The notes below the pieces were generated by a model that worked only from the letters and a program-made list of their open reading frames with translations, searched no databases and was not told where the DNA came from. A program made the translations under genes and the position numbers. Below are positions 32,716 to 41,378 of a DNA stretch of 64,000 nucleotides, piece by piece (position 1 is the first letter of the stretch; each line of letters starts with the position of its first letter). This DNA comes from Chryseobacterium viscerum (GTDB lineage Bacteria > Bacteroidota > Bacteroidia > Flavobacteriales > Weeksellaceae). The stretch lies in NCBI RefSeq assembly GCF_002899945.2, contig NZ_PPEG02000006.1, positions 62,001 to 126,000 on the forward strand, read 5' to 3'.

Positions 32716-34746
32716 ATGAAAAAGCAATTAACATATATAGCTGCAGCGTTTTTCTTTACAGGAATGGTTTCAGCACAAAAAATAGATCTTAATGCAATGC
32801 CGAAACCGGGACCTACTCCTGCGATCAACATTGCCAAGCCAAAAACTTTCCAGCTAAGCAACGGTCTTACAGTAATGGTTGTGGAAAACAACAAACTGCC
32901 AAGAGTAAGCGCAAGTCTTTCTATGGACAGACCTCCGTACAATGAAGGAAGCGTAACCGGAGTAAGCCAAATCATGGCTGAACAGTTCGAAAACGGAACA
33001 ACAAACATCAGCAAAGATGACTTCAACAAAAAAGTAGATTATCTTGGTGCTAATCTTAATTTCTCTTCTAATGGTGCTTCTGCCAACTCACTTTCAAAAT
33101 ATTTCCCTGAAGTATTAGGTTTGATGGCTGATGCGATCATTAATCCTAAATTCTCTGCTGAAGAAATTCAAAACTCTAAAGAAAGAGCTGTAGAAGGATT
33201 AAAATCTGAAGAGAAAAATGCATCTTCTATTGCTGGAAGAGTTTCTTCTGCTTTGATGTATGGAAAAAATACATCAAGAGGTGAATTTGAAACAGTTGAA
33301 TCCATCAACAAAATTCAGCTCGCTGACGTACAAAATACGTATAAAAAATACTACGCTCCGGATAATGCTTACTTAGTAATCGTTGGAGACGTAAAATTTG
33401 ATCAGGTAAAATCTTTGATCGAGAAATCTTTCAATGGTTGGAAAAAAGCCAATACTCCTGTCGCACAATTAGAGCCAGCTTCTAATGTTGCTAAAACAGA
33501 GATCAACGTAGTGGATGTTCCTTCTGCAGTACAGTCTGTTGTTTCATTAAACAACCTGAACAACCTGAAGATGAAGGATGCCAACTATTTCCCTGCAACA
33601 ATCGCTAACTACATTCTTGGTGGTGGTGGTGAAGCAAGGCTTTTCATGAACCTTCGTGAGAAGAACGGATTTACTTACGGTGCATATTCCAGTATGGTTG
33701 CCAGCAAGTATTCTCCACAGTTCTCTGCAAGTGCAAGTGTAAGAAATGAAGTTACAGACAAAGCTGTTAAAGAATTCATGAATGAACTTAACGCTATTTC
33801 TACTGTAAAGCCAGAAGAGTTGGAAAATGCTAAAGCTAAACTGAAAGGATCTTTCATTATGTCTTTGGAGCAGCCAGCTACTATCGCAAGATTTGCTTTA
33901 AACCAAAAAGTTCAGGACTTACCTGCTGACTTCTATACCAATTACTTAAAATCTATTGATAAAGTAACTGCTGCAGATGTATCAAATGCTGTAAAAACTA
34001 CAATTTTACCAAACCAAAGCAGAATTTTCATCGCTGGTAAAGCGGCTGATATTTCTGAAGGATTGGAGAAACTTGGGTATCCTGTAAAATATTTCGATAA
34101 GGAAGCCAATCCGGTAACTAAACCTGCTGCACAGAAAGTAGATGCAAGTGTTACCATTGGATCTGTTGCTGACAAATACATCAACGCGATCGGGGGTCTT
34201 GCTGCTGTTCAGAAAGTAACTTCTATCACGACAGATGCCACTACAAAAATCCAGGGTATGGATATGACGATGAAACTGATCCAGGCTAAAGGAGGAAAAA
34301 TGGCAATGGATATGAAAATGATGGGAAATACCGTACAAAAAATCATTTTTGATGGGAAAGACGGATACATGGAAGCTCAGGGACAAAAAATGCCTCTGAA
34401 TGAAAAACAGAAAGCTGAAATGTCAGATCCGGAACTTTTCCCTGAACTTACTTTTGCTAAAAGTACAGAATACAAACTGGCAGGAATCGAAAAGTATAAT
34501 AACGAAGACTCTTACGTAGTAAAAGGAACTAAAGACACTTACTATTACAGTGTAAAAACGGGCCTTAAGACAGGTGAAGTGAAAGCTGGAGAAGGTGGAT
34601 CTATCCCTACAAGCTATGCAGATTACAAAGATGTCTCAGGAGTGAAACTTCCGTTTACCATCATTCAGAATATGGGCGGAATGGATATCAACCTTACTGT
34701 AAAATCTTACCTGATCAATCAGGCTAAAGATTCAGATTTCAAATAG
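32716..34746 (+). CDS. M16 family peptidase-like protein, zinc site lost, extra C-terminal domain
   Basis: This 676-residue secreted protein has a signal peptide (to about 20), an M16 core (about 40-460) and an added domain (about 475-676). Aligned with the upstream paralogue, the zinc motif position reads Q85-I-M-A88-E89, so both histidines and the glutamate are missing; it is likely a structural partner that keeps substrate-binding features such as the GGGGEARLFMNLREKNGFTYG region. The added part (DKYINAIGGLAAVQKVTSI to KDVSGVKLPFTI) resembles LolA-like outer-membrane lipoprotein carriers. It follows the catalytic gene after 53 bp. Confidence 0.88.
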   Translation: MKKQLTYIAAAFFFTGMVSAQKIDLNAMPKPGPTPAINIAKPKTFQLSNGLTVMVVENNKLPRVSASLSMDRPPYNEGSVTGVSQIMAEQFENGTTNISKDDFNKKVDYLGANLNFSSNGASANSLSKYFPEVLGLMADAIINPKFSAEEIQNSKERAVEGLKSEEKNASSIAGRVSSALMYGKNTSRGEFETVESINKIQLADVQNTYKKYYAPDNAYLVIVGDVKFDQVKSLIEKSFNGWKKANTPVAQLEPASNVAKTEINVVDVPSAVQSVVSLNNLNNLKMKDANYFPATIANYILGGGGEARLFMNLREKNGFTYGAYSSMVASKYSPQFSASASVRNEVTDKAVKEFMNELNAISTVKPEELENAKAKLKGSFIMSLEQPATIARFALNQKVQDLPADFYTNYLKSIDKVTAADVSNAVKTTILPNQSRIFIAGKAADISEGLEKLGYPVKYFDKEANPVTKPAAQKVDASVTIGSVADKYINAIGGLAAVQKVTSITTDATTKIQGMDMTMKLIQAKGGKMAMDMKMMGNTVQKIIFDGKDGYMEAQGQKMPLNEKQKAEMSDPELFPELTFAKSTEYKLAGIEKYNNEDSYVVKGTKDTYYYSVKTGLKTGEVKAGEGGSIPTSYADYKDVSGVKLPFTIIQNMGGMDINLTVKSYLINQAKDSDFK

Positions 34747-34767
34747 GAACCTCTTATTTTTATAGAA

Positions 34768-34793
34768 AAAACGGCAACAATTGTTGCCGTTTC
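34768..34793 (+). terminator. terminator of the M16 operon
   Basis: AAACGGCAACAA pairs perfectly with TTGTTGCCGTTT and is followed by TCTATTTTT. Confidence 0.75.
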
Positions 34794-34823
34794 TATTTTT
34801 ATCAACATTTGGCGACATCTTTC

Positions 34824-34854
34824 TTTGTCATTCAGTAAAAAAAGATTAAATTTG
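34824..34854 (+). promoter_or_regulatory. promoter of secG
   Basis: TTTG (34824-34827), 19 nt, then TAAATTTG (34847-34854) is an almost ideal promoter. It also rules out an in-frame start at 34825 for SecG. Confidence 0.75.
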
Positions 34855-34878
34855 CCCATTCAAAAAGATATCAAATTA

Positions 34879-35226
34879 ATGGATACTATATTTACACTAT
34901 TGATGGTTCTTGTTATGGTTGCCAGTGTTTTATTGGTAATTATCGTTATGGCACAAAATCCAAAAGGAGGAGGCCTTTCCAGTACATTCGGAGGTGCATC
35001 ATCTGCACAGTTTGGAGTACAAAGAACCAATGATTTCATGGAAAAAGCAACATGGACTCTAGGCGCAACTATCATCGTTCTTATCCTTTTGAGCGTTGTT
35101 ATTACAGGTAAGCCGTCTCAGGTAGCCCCTAATCAGCCAGCGAAGAAAGAAGCTCCTGCAAAACAGTCTGCTCCTGCTTCTTCTACAACAACTCCGGCTA
35201 AAGCTCCTGTGGCACCGGCAAAATAA
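34879..35226 (+). CDS. secG: preprotein translocase subunit SecG
   Basis: SecG is the small accessory subunit of the SecYEG protein channel in the inner membrane. The start at 34879 (MDTIFTLLMVLVMVAS) gives 115 residues with two membrane segments and the conserved loop AQNPKGGGLSSTFGGASSAQFGVQRTNDFMEKATW. The C-terminal tail is rich in Ala, Pro and Lys, as often in Bacteroidota. It is monocistronic between its own promoter and a terminator. Confidence 0.93.
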   Translation: MDTIFTLLMVLVMVASVLLVIIVMAQNPKGGGLSSTFGGASSAQFGVQRTNDFMEKATWTLGATIIVLILLSVVITGKPSQVAPNQPAKKEAPAKQSAPASSTTTPAKAPVAPAK

Positions 35227-35249
35227 GAAGAATACAATCTTACATAAAA

Positions 35250-35280
35250 CAAAAGCAACTCAAAATTGAGTTGCTTTTTT
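35250..35280. terminator. bidirectional terminator after secG
   Basis: AAAAGCAACTCAA pairs with TTGAGTTGCTTTT, with an A-run before and T-run after, serving secG and the convergent glycosyltransferase gene. Confidence 0.85.
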
Positions 35281-36112
35281 ATTTTAACCTGATCTTTTCT
35301 ATCTGATGCCGAAGCTTCAATCCTGCTTTTAAAAATGAATACTGCACGGGCTTCGATTCTTTATAATATTTATCAATAAAGATCTGCATAGCGCCGTAGA
35401 ATCTCTTGAGATATACTTCATCTTTGATCGTGCTTTCTCCCTTGTGATGAAGAATGGAAACTTTTCCATAATAGAAATTCTTATACCCGTTTCTTAAAAA
35501 GGTATAGCAAAGATCAATATCTTCTCCATACATAAAGTAAGCTTCATCCAGACCTCCTATTTTTTCGTAAACCTCTCTTTTAGCCAATAAAAATGCTCCT
35601 GTGATCACGTCTATTTCATCAACAGCATCTTCTTCAATATCATTTCTGTAATAGGTTTTTGAATTGTTCTTTTTAAAATTGGTAAACAGCTTTTCAAAAG
35701 AATTAAACATATCCGGTACCGAGCGTTTACTTTCAGGCAGAAAATGCCCTTCTGCATCATGCATTCTTACACCCAGACATCCGAAAGAAGGCTGAGAGTC
35801 TGCAAAGTCCAGAAGTTCTTTCATATAAAACCCTTCTAATTCCGTATCAGGATTCAAAAGCAGTATATATTCTCCTTTTGCAGCTTGAACCGCCTGGTTA
35901 TTCGCTTTTGAAAACCCACCGTTCGTTTCAGAAGATATAAAATGTACACTTGGAAACTCGGGAATAAGGTTTCCCCATGAACCGTCTGTAGAAGCATTAT
36001 CAATAACAATCACTTCATATTCTATCTCCTGTATATACTTCTGAAGAGACAAGAGACAGCTTCTGAGCAATCGGGTAACATTATAATTAACAATAATAAC
36101 GGACAGCTTCAT
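35279..36112 (-). CDS. family 2 glycosyltransferase
   Basis: This 277-residue enzyme transfers a sugar from a nucleotide donor, probably in cell-surface polysaccharide or glycolipid synthesis. It has the GT-A start SVIIVNYNV, VIDNASTDGSW, and NPDTE (the DxD-like metal motif), then a GT2 pattern with GEDIDLCYTFLRNGYK. It is one of the rhamnosyltransferase-like GT2 group. Its start lies 1 nt after the recR stop, so they form an operon, probably by simple adjacency. Confidence 0.88.
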   Translation of the reverse strand: MKLSVIIVNYNVTRLLRSCLLSLQKYIQEIEYEVIVIDNASTDGSWGNLIPEFPSVHFISSETNGGFSKANNQAVQAAKGEYILLLNPDTELEGFYMKELLDFADSQPSFGCLGVRMHDAEGHFLPESKRSVPDMFNSFEKLFTNFKKNNSKTYYRNDIEEDAVDEIDVITGAFLLAKREVYEKIGGLDEAYFMYGEDIDLCYTFLRNGYKNFYYGKVSILHHKGESTIKDEVYLKRFYGAMQIFIDKYYKESKPVQYSFLKAGLKLRHQIEKIRLK

Positions 36113-36113
36113 A

Positions 36114-36725
36114 TTAATCCTTTTCGTTGTATGGCAGCCTGTTGATAATAGATCTTCCTAAAGAAATTTCATCCGCATACTCCAATTCATCCCCTACTGA
36201 AATTCCTCTTGCAATGCTTGAAAAATTCACATTGAAGCTCTTAAATTTCTTGTAAATATAATAAGCGGTAGTATCCCCTTCCATGGTGGCACTCAATGCA
36301 AAAATAAATTCCTTCACCTTACCGTCATTCAGTTTCTTTTCAATACTTGGAATATTCAGCTGGCTGGGTCCTACCCCTTCCATTGGAGAGATTTTCCCGC
36401 CAAGGATCAGATATTTTCCTGTATATTTCCCTGTATTTTCAATAGCAATTACATCCCGTACATCTTCAACAATACAGATCAATTCACCATTTCTCTTTTC
36501 ATTACTGCATATTTCACAGATATCAAAATCTGAAAAATTATGACATTCTTTACAATATTTTATTTCGTTGACAAGATTAATCACGGAGTTTCCAAGACTT
36601 ACGGCTCTGGAATTGGGCTGCTTCAACAAATGTAATGCTAATCTCAAAGCTGTTTTTCTTCCAATCCCAGGCAATCCCGAAATCTCATCTACCGCCTTTG
36701 CCAACACTTTACTTGGGTAATCCAT
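36114..36725 (-). CDS. recR: recombination mediator protein RecR
   Basis: RecR helps RecF and RecO load RecA on gapped DNA. The 203-residue protein has the helix-hairpin-helix SGLPGIGRKTALRLALHLL, a Cys4 zinc finger (Cys58, Cys61, Cys70, Cys73) and a Toprim domain with VEDVRDVIAIENTGKYTGKY and a C-terminal ISVGDELEYADEISLGRSIINR. A -7 box (TATTTTTG on the minus strand, 36731-36738) ends 5 bp ahead of the ATG, suggesting a leaderless message. Confidence 0.95.
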   Translation of the reverse strand: MDYPSKVLAKAVDEISGLPGIGRKTALRLALHLLKQPNSRAVSLGNSVINLVNEIKYCKECHNFSDFDICEICSNEKRNGELICIVEDVRDVIAIENTGKYTGKYLILGGKISPMEGVGPSQLNIPSIEKKLNDGKVKEFIFALSATMEGDTTAYYIYKKFKSFNVNFSSIARGISVGDELEYADEISLGRSIINRLPYNEKD

Positions 36726-36730
36726 AGGTA

Positions 36731-36738
36731 CAAAAATA
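36731..36738 (-). promoter_or_regulatory. -7 box of recR
   Basis: The minus strand reads TATTTTTG, matching TAnnTTTG, just upstream of the start codon. Confidence 0.45.
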
Positions 36739-36796
36739 AGGATTAAAGTTGAGGAAATGAGTATGAGAAGAGATGATAAATTGTATGAATCACCTG

Positions 36797-36813
36797 TGAA
36801 TCGTCAATTCGTT
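36797..36813 (+). repeat. 17-bp dispersed repeat, copy 1
   Basis: TGAATCGTCAATTCGTT recurs exactly at 52961-52977 and a similar word set (GTAAATTCGCAATTCAC) occurs at about 60178-60195. They lie in intergenic AT-rich spacers. Confidence 0.5.
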
Positions 36814-36965
36814 TCACTTATGAAAATTTATTCTAGGGAGATCTATTTACTATTGATTTTGCGCAGCGAAAATTGATTCCTGATTATCGATCAACATCCG
36901 GCTCCAGAATGTCCCAAAACGATATTTTAAATTTTCCCAATACCCATAAACTCTAAAAAAACCTT

Positions 36966-36973
36966 TATATTTG
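36966..36973 (+). promoter_or_regulatory. -7 box of LURP-one gene
   Basis: TATATTTG matches TAnnTTTG and is 30 bp ahead of the start codon. Confidence 0.55.
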
Positions 36974-37003
36974 CGGCTTAAATTAATATGAAAAAAAACT
37001 AAC

Positions 37004-37609
37004 ATGGTACTTAACAATCTTAACTATCCTCTGGATTTCAAATTCAAAATCACTACTTTAGCAAGTGACTTCAACATTACTGACAAAAACGGGAATTATG
37101 TAGCGTATGTTCGTCAGAAAATGTTCAAGTTGAAAGAAGATGTTATCGTTTTCAATGATGAGAGCAAGTCTAAAGAACTTTTCAGAATCAGAGCAAATAA
37201 ATGGATTGATTTCAATGCATCCTATTCTTTGAATGACATTGTTGACAATAAAAACTTCGGTAGATTGGCAAGAAAAGGAATGCGTTCTATCTGGAAAGCA
37301 AGTTACGATATTCTGGATGCCAAAGACCAGCCAAAGTTTAAAGTTCAGGAAGACAGTGCCTGGGTAAGATTCTGGGACAGTTTTGTAGGAGAACTTCCTA
37401 TCATCGGAATGTTCACTGGCTATTTCCTTAATCCTTCTTATACAGTAACAGGTATTGATGGAAAAGCTTATTTTAAACTGAAAAAAATGCCTTCATTCTT
37501 TGGAAGAAGATTTCAGCTGGACAGATTGATTGATATTGATGACGAGGAGGAAAGCCTGGTAATCCTTTCTTTATTAATGATGACACTTCTTGAAAGAGCA
37601 AGAGGTTAA
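37004..37609 (+). CDS. LURP-one-related family protein
   Basis: This 201-residue protein resembles the LURP-one/Tubby-like, scramblase-fold family: FKFKITTLASDFNITDKNGNYVAYVRQK, SDSWVRFWDSFVGELPIIGMFTGYFLNPSYTV-type core and a C-terminal LERARG. It is cytoplasmic by appearance, possibly lipid-binding. The role in bacteria is not known. It precedes a lipoprotein gene after 22 bp. Confidence 0.75.
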   Translation: MVLNNLNYPLDFKFKITTLASDFNITDKNGNYVAYVRQKMFKLKEDVIVFNDESKSKELFRIRANKWIDFNASYSLNDIVDNKNFGRLARKGMRSIWKASYDILDAKDQPKFKVQEDSAWVRFWDSFVGELPIIGMFTGYFLNPSYTVTGIDGKAYFKLKKMPSFFGRRFQLDRLIDIDDEEESLVILSLLMMTLLERARG

Positions 37610-37631
37610 AAAATAACAAAACCACAAACAC

Positions 37632-38123
37632 ATGAAATATTTAATCATTTTATTTTCCGCATTTCTATTGGTAGCCTGTAAAAAGGAAAAAGAAACCGTT
37701 TCAGGTTCTGCCCCTGCTGATTCTTTACATATTGCTAAAGATTCTGCTTCAATTGGATCTTCATCAGGAAATATTCTGGTGGGAACCATTCCTTTTCCGA
37801 AAGAAATTAAAGAATGTTCTTGCTATTTTGCTGTAAGCAAAGCTGATTTTGAAAATGAAAGATACATCTATGCAGATGATGCCGGCAAAACAGCCTACAT
37901 GATGCTGGATGGCAAAAGACTGGCTATGAATCTTATTTCATCAAGTGATATGGAAGTAGATGAATTACTGACCAAAGAAATAGAAAATGATGATTATAAG
38001 ATCTCTGTAAAAGGTAAAAAAGTAAAAGGCGAAGAAGCTTTACTGTTTGAAGGTACTTTGACTATTGAAAAGCCGGATGGCACTACTTTCACTACCCCGA
38101 TTTATGGAGAGTGTGGATGTTAA
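37632..38123 (+). CDS. hypothetical lipoprotein
   Basis: This 163-residue protein has a lipoprotein signal peptide with lipobox LVAC (Cys16). A Ser-rich linker leads to a small domain with Cys59 and Cys61 (ECSCYFAVS) and a C-terminal ECGC, so disulfides or metal binding are possible. No enzyme family is recognised. It is probably co-transcribed with the LURP-one gene. Confidence 0.78.
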   Translation: MKYLIILFSAFLLVACKKEKETVSGSAPADSLHIAKDSASIGSSSGNILVGTIPFPKEIKECSCYFAVSKADFENERYIYADDAGKTAYMMLDGKRLAMNLISSSDMEVDELLTKEIENDDYKISVKGKKVKGEEALLFEGTLTIEKPDGTTFTTPIYGECGC

Positions 38124-38202
38124 TAAGAGCGAAATCTCAAAAAGATAAAAAGGCAGATTAACAAAAATTTGTTGTTTTATTTTTTTGCCTTCAAATACAT
38201 AC

Positions 38203-38236
38203 AAAAATGCTTCTGTATCCTACGGAAGCATTTTTT
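38203..38236 (+). terminator. terminator of the LURP-one operon
   Basis: AAAAATGCTTC pairs with GAAGCATTTTT around a 12-nt loop, ending in T-run. Confidence 0.75.
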
Positions 38237-38242
38237 ATTTCG

Positions 38243-38250
38243 TAAATTTG
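38243..38250 (+). promoter_or_regulatory. -7 box of pepD
   Basis: TAAATTTG matches TAnnTTTG, 16 bp before the start codon. Confidence 0.55.
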
Positions 38251-38266
38251 AGAAAAATAAAATTCA

Positions 38267-39709
38267 ATGGAATTATCTAATATAGAACCGCAGATAATCT
38301 GGAAAAATTTTTCAAAGTTAAATGCTGTTCCAAGACCTTCAAAAAAAGAGGAAAAAGTAATTGCTTTCATCAAAGGATTTGGTGAAGATTTAGGACTGGA
38401 AACTACGGTAGATGAAGTAGGAAATGTCATTATTAAGAAACCTGCCACTGCAGGAATGGAAAACCGTAAATCTATCGTGCTTCAATCGCACCTTGATATG
38501 GTTTGCCAGAAAAACAACGATGTGAATTTTGATTTTGAAACAGAAGGAATCAAAATGGAAATTGATGGTGACTGGGTAAAGGCAAAAGGAACTACTTTAG
38601 GGGCTGACAATGGCTTAGGAGTGGCTACAATCATGTCTATCCTTGAAAGCTCAGATATCCCTCATCCTGCATTGGAAGCTCTTTTCACAATTGATGAAGA
38701 GACAGGAATGACGGGTGCTTTAGGATTAAAACCAGGTCAATTGGAAGGACAAATTCTATTGAATCTTGATACGGAAGAAGACGACGAGATCGATATCGGT
38801 TGTGCAGGAGGAGTTGATGTAACGATTACTCAAAATTATCCAACTGAAGCATCAAAAGGACAAATTGTAAAGATCACCGTAAAAGGTCTTCAGGGAGGAC
38901 ATTCCGGAATGGATATTCACAAAGGTTTCGGAAACTCCAATGTTATTTTGGGAAGACTTCTTTATAAAGGGTTGGAGAAACAAAATATAGAATTGATCTC
39001 AATCGACAGCGGTGGATTGAGAAATGCAATTCCAAGAGAAGGTGCTGCGATTATTTCAGTAAGAAATGCGCAGGAATTTATGGAAGAAGCAACCGCTCTT
39101 AAAAAGGATATTTTGGAAGAATTTGCTTCTGTAGAACCGGGACTTCAGATCAATATTGAGAACTCTACATCTTCTGACAAAGCTACTTCTGAAGCAGATT
39201 CCAAAAAGATCATCCTTACTTTAAAATCTCTTCACAACGGAGTATACAGAATGAGCCCGGATGTGGCAGATCTTGTAGAAGCTTCTAACAACGTAGCAAG
39301 AGTAGAACTAAAGGGTGGAGAACTTAAGATTTTAAATCTTACGAGATCATCTGTAGATTCTTCTAAATATTCAGTAGCGGAGCAATTGAAATCTGTAGCA
39401 GAACTGGCTGGAATGAATGTTGAATTCAGCGGTTCATATCCAGGATGGAAACCAAAACCAGGTTCAGAGATTGTACAATTGATGGAGAAGCTTTACACTG
39501 AGAAGTTCAATGAAAAACCTCATGTAGTAGCTTGTCACGCAGGTCTTGAGTGCGGTATCATCGGTGCCAACTATCCAGAAATGGAAATGGTAAGCTTTGG
39601 ACCAACCATCAGAGGAGCACACTCACCTGATGAAAAAGCCAATATTCCTTCAGCACAAAAATTCTGGAGCTTCCTGAAAGATATTTTAGCGAATATTCCT
39701 CAGAAATAA
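38267..39709 (+). CDS. pepD: aminoacyl-histidine dipeptidase (cytosol nonspecific dipeptidase)
   Basis: This 480-residue metallopeptidase of family M20 cleaves dipeptides such as carnosine-like Xaa-His. The metal site begins at His75-X-Asp77 (QSHLDMVCQ), followed by GTTLGADNGLG, FTIDEETGMTGALGL (acidic ligands) and AVVACHAGLECGIIG near the C-terminus. The dimerisation domain lies between. Length and motifs match PepD of bacteria. It works in the cytoplasm to finish peptide breakdown. Confidence 0.94.
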   Translation: MELSNIEPQIIWKNFSKLNAVPRPSKKEEKVIAFIKGFGEDLGLETTVDEVGNVIIKKPATAGMENRKSIVLQSHLDMVCQKNNDVNFDFETEGIKMEIDGDWVKAKGTTLGADNGLGVATIMSILESSDIPHPALEALFTIDEETGMTGALGLKPGQLEGQILLNLDTEEDDEIDIGCAGGVDVTITQNYPTEASKGQIVKITVKGLQGGHSGMDIHKGFGNSNVILGRLLYKGLEKQNIELISIDSGGLRNAIPREGAAIISVRNAQEFMEEATALKKDILEEFASVEPGLQINIENSTSSDKATSEADSKKIILTLKSLHNGVYRMSPDVADLVEASNNVARVELKGGELKILNLTRSSVDSSKYSVAEQLKSVAELAGMNVEFSGSYPGWKPKPGSEIVQLMEKLYTEKFNEKPHVVACHAGLECGIIGANYPEMEMVSFGPTIRGAHSPDEKANIPSAQKFWSFLKDILANIPQK

Positions 39710-39723
39710 ACACATTAAAAGTT

Positions 39724-40143
39724 ATGATTGGAACCTGGAAAGGAAAATATAAATACAGCGTCAGGCAAAGCTCTGAGTTATATGATAAGGAAATTGAATT
39801 CTTATTAAAAATAACAGAGTTTGATGGTGAAAATTTTATAGGAACAGTACAGGATAATGATCATAACTATGGAACCAGGGGGATAGGAACCATCAAAGGA
39901 AAGATTAATGATAAAAACATAGAATTCATTAAGCAAATGCCTATAAAAACAACAGTGTCTATGAACGGGAAAAGGATAGAAAATGAATATGAGAAACATA
40001 AACCCATCTATTATACTGGCATATCAAATCTTAAAAACTCTTATTCCGGACATTGGAAATTTAAAGGAGCTGATTTCATCAACAGATTATTTCATCTTCT
40101 TTTTGCAGTGAAAGGTACCTGGGAAATAACCAAAATAGAATAA
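39724..40143 (+). CDS. hypothetical protein, lipocalin-like
   Basis: This 139-residue protein starts MIGTWKGKYKYSV and repeats beta-strand-like turns (GTVQDND, GIGTIKGKI, SGHWKFKG, KGTWEITKIE), a pattern of small beta-barrel lipocalin-like proteins. No signal peptide or catalytic site is visible. It lies 14 bp after pepD and may share its transcript. Function is unknown. Confidence 0.65.
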   Translation: MIGTWKGKYKYSVRQSSELYDKEIEFLLKITEFDGENFIGTVQDNDHNYGTRGIGTIKGKINDKNIEFIKQMPIKTTVSMNGKRIENEYEKHKPIYYTGISNLKNSYSGHWKFKGADFINRLFHLLFAVKGTWEITKIE

Positions 40144-40223
40144 ACTAATATTAAATATCCAAAGTCTTATGATTTTGGATATTTTTAGTTTTTAATCTAA
40201 ATATTTTTATTTAATTATAAAGG

Positions 40224-40314
40224 TGCTTCGACAGGCTCAGCATGACGCTGTTAAAAATTCATCTCTAAAAAAAACAGTTAGTATTAGAGATGTCATGCTG
40301 AGCCTGTCGAAGCA
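40224..40314. repeat. GCTTCGACAGGCTCAGCATGA palindromic repeat
   Basis: Perfect 23-bp inverted arms (40224-40246 and 40292-40314) containing CTTCGACAGGCTCAGCATGA enclose a weaker inner inverted repeat, CATCTCTAA/TTAGAGATG. The same motif is widespread between Bacteroidota genes to my knowledge. The unit is a 91-bp hairpin with no gene. Confidence 0.85.
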
Positions 40315-40347
40315 TCTAAACAAAAGAATAAAAACAAATCATATACT

Positions 40348-40929
40348 ATGAAAAGTATCACCGTATTCTGCGGCTCAAGTTTCGGCTCGCATGACATTTA
40401 CAAAGAACAGGCATTCCTGCTGGGACAAACCTTAGCAAAACAAGATATACAACTCGTTTATGGCGGTTCGGAAACCGGCTTAATGGGAACAGTAGCCAAT
40501 GGGGCTTTAAGTGAAAATGGTAAGGTAATCGGAGTCCTGCCCCAGTTTTTACAAACCAAAGAAATTGCCCACAAAAATCTGACAGAGCTCATCATCGTGG
40601 AAACCATGCATGAAAGAAAAACCAAAATGAATGAACTCTGTGATGGAATCATCGTACTACCAGGCGGTTATGGAACACTGGAAGAACTCTTCGAGATGAT
40701 CACCTGGGCACAGCTCGGGCTTCACAAAAAACCGATCGGAATTTTGAATATTGATGGTTTTTATGATGATCTGATCAAATTGATTCAAACCATGGTGGAT
40801 AAAGAATTCTTAAAGCAGGTCAACAAAGATATGCTCCTAGTGAGCGATACTATTGAAGATCTGTTGGAAAAGATGAGAAACTATCAAGCTCCTACAGTTT
40901 GGAAAGTGATTTCTAAGGAAGAAATTTAA
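40348..40929 (+). CDS. LOG family protein (TIGR00730)
   Basis: This 193-residue protein has the lysine-decarboxylase-like LOG fold with PGGYGTLEE (105-113) and the N-terminal CGSSFG and YGGSETGLMG. LOG proteins are phosphoribohydrolases that release cytokinin bases from their nucleotide forms; in bacteria they act on AMP-like nucleotides and often serve housekeeping roles. It is cytoplasmic and follows the repeat element. Confidence 0.9.
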   Translation: MKSITVFCGSSFGSHDIYKEQAFLLGQTLAKQDIQLVYGGSETGLMGTVANGALSENGKVIGVLPQFLQTKEIAHKNLTELIIVETMHERKTKMNELCDGIIVLPGGYGTLEELFEMITWAQLGLHKKPIGILNIDGFYDDLIKLIQTMVDKEFLKQVNKDMLLVSDTIEDLLEKMRNYQAPTVWKVISKEEI

Positions 40930-40946
40930 GTTTTATAATCTTTCAC

Positions 40947-41315
40947 ATGAATAACTACAACGTTAATAAAGAAATGCTTGGAGTTGCCACAGTATTTGTA
41001 ACTATACTCGTTATTGTTCCTGCTCTTTCTTCTTATTTTATGGAAGATTGTAAGACTGCGATGGAAAGAGTCAAGAAGCAAAAATGTAAAATTAGAGTCG
41101 AAAGTATTGAAGGTATAAAATCTCTTAAATTAAAGGGAACTATTCCTGAAAGCAATCAGCCTTGTGAATGTTATGACAACGGTCAATGGTGGATTTCCTA
41201 TAAAGATGAAATAGAACCGGGAGATTACTTTATAAAGAATGAAGGTGAAAGTTACTTAGAAATCATTAAAGAAGACACTCTAATCAGACACGAGTATATA
41301 TGTTCTCAGAAATAA
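40947..41315 (+). CDS. hypothetical membrane-anchored protein
   Basis: The 122-residue protein has one N-terminal membrane segment (about 12-32, LGVATVFVTILVIVPALSSYF) and a polar outer part with Cys36, Cys47, Cys74, Cys76 and Cys119. Segments such as YDNGQWWISYKDEIEPGDYFIKNEGE suggest a small beta-rich domain. No family is recognised. It begins 17 bp after the LOG gene. Confidence 0.65.
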   Translation: MNNYNVNKEMLGVATVFVTILVIVPALSSYFMEDCKTAMERVKKQKCKIRVESIEGIKSLKLKGTIPESNQPCECYDNGQWWISYKDEIEPGDYFIKNEGESYLEIIKEDTLIRHEYICSQK

Positions 41316-41324
41316 ATATAAAAA

Positions 41325-41355
41325 CAAAACCCGTCCGAAAATTCGGGCGGGTTTC
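41325..41355. terminator. bidirectional terminator
   Basis: AAACCCGTCCGAA pairs with TTCGGGCGGGTTT (one wobble), between convergent genes; A- and T-tracts flank both sides. Confidence 0.85.
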
Positions 41356-41378
41356 TTATTAAGATTAAAAAATATTTT

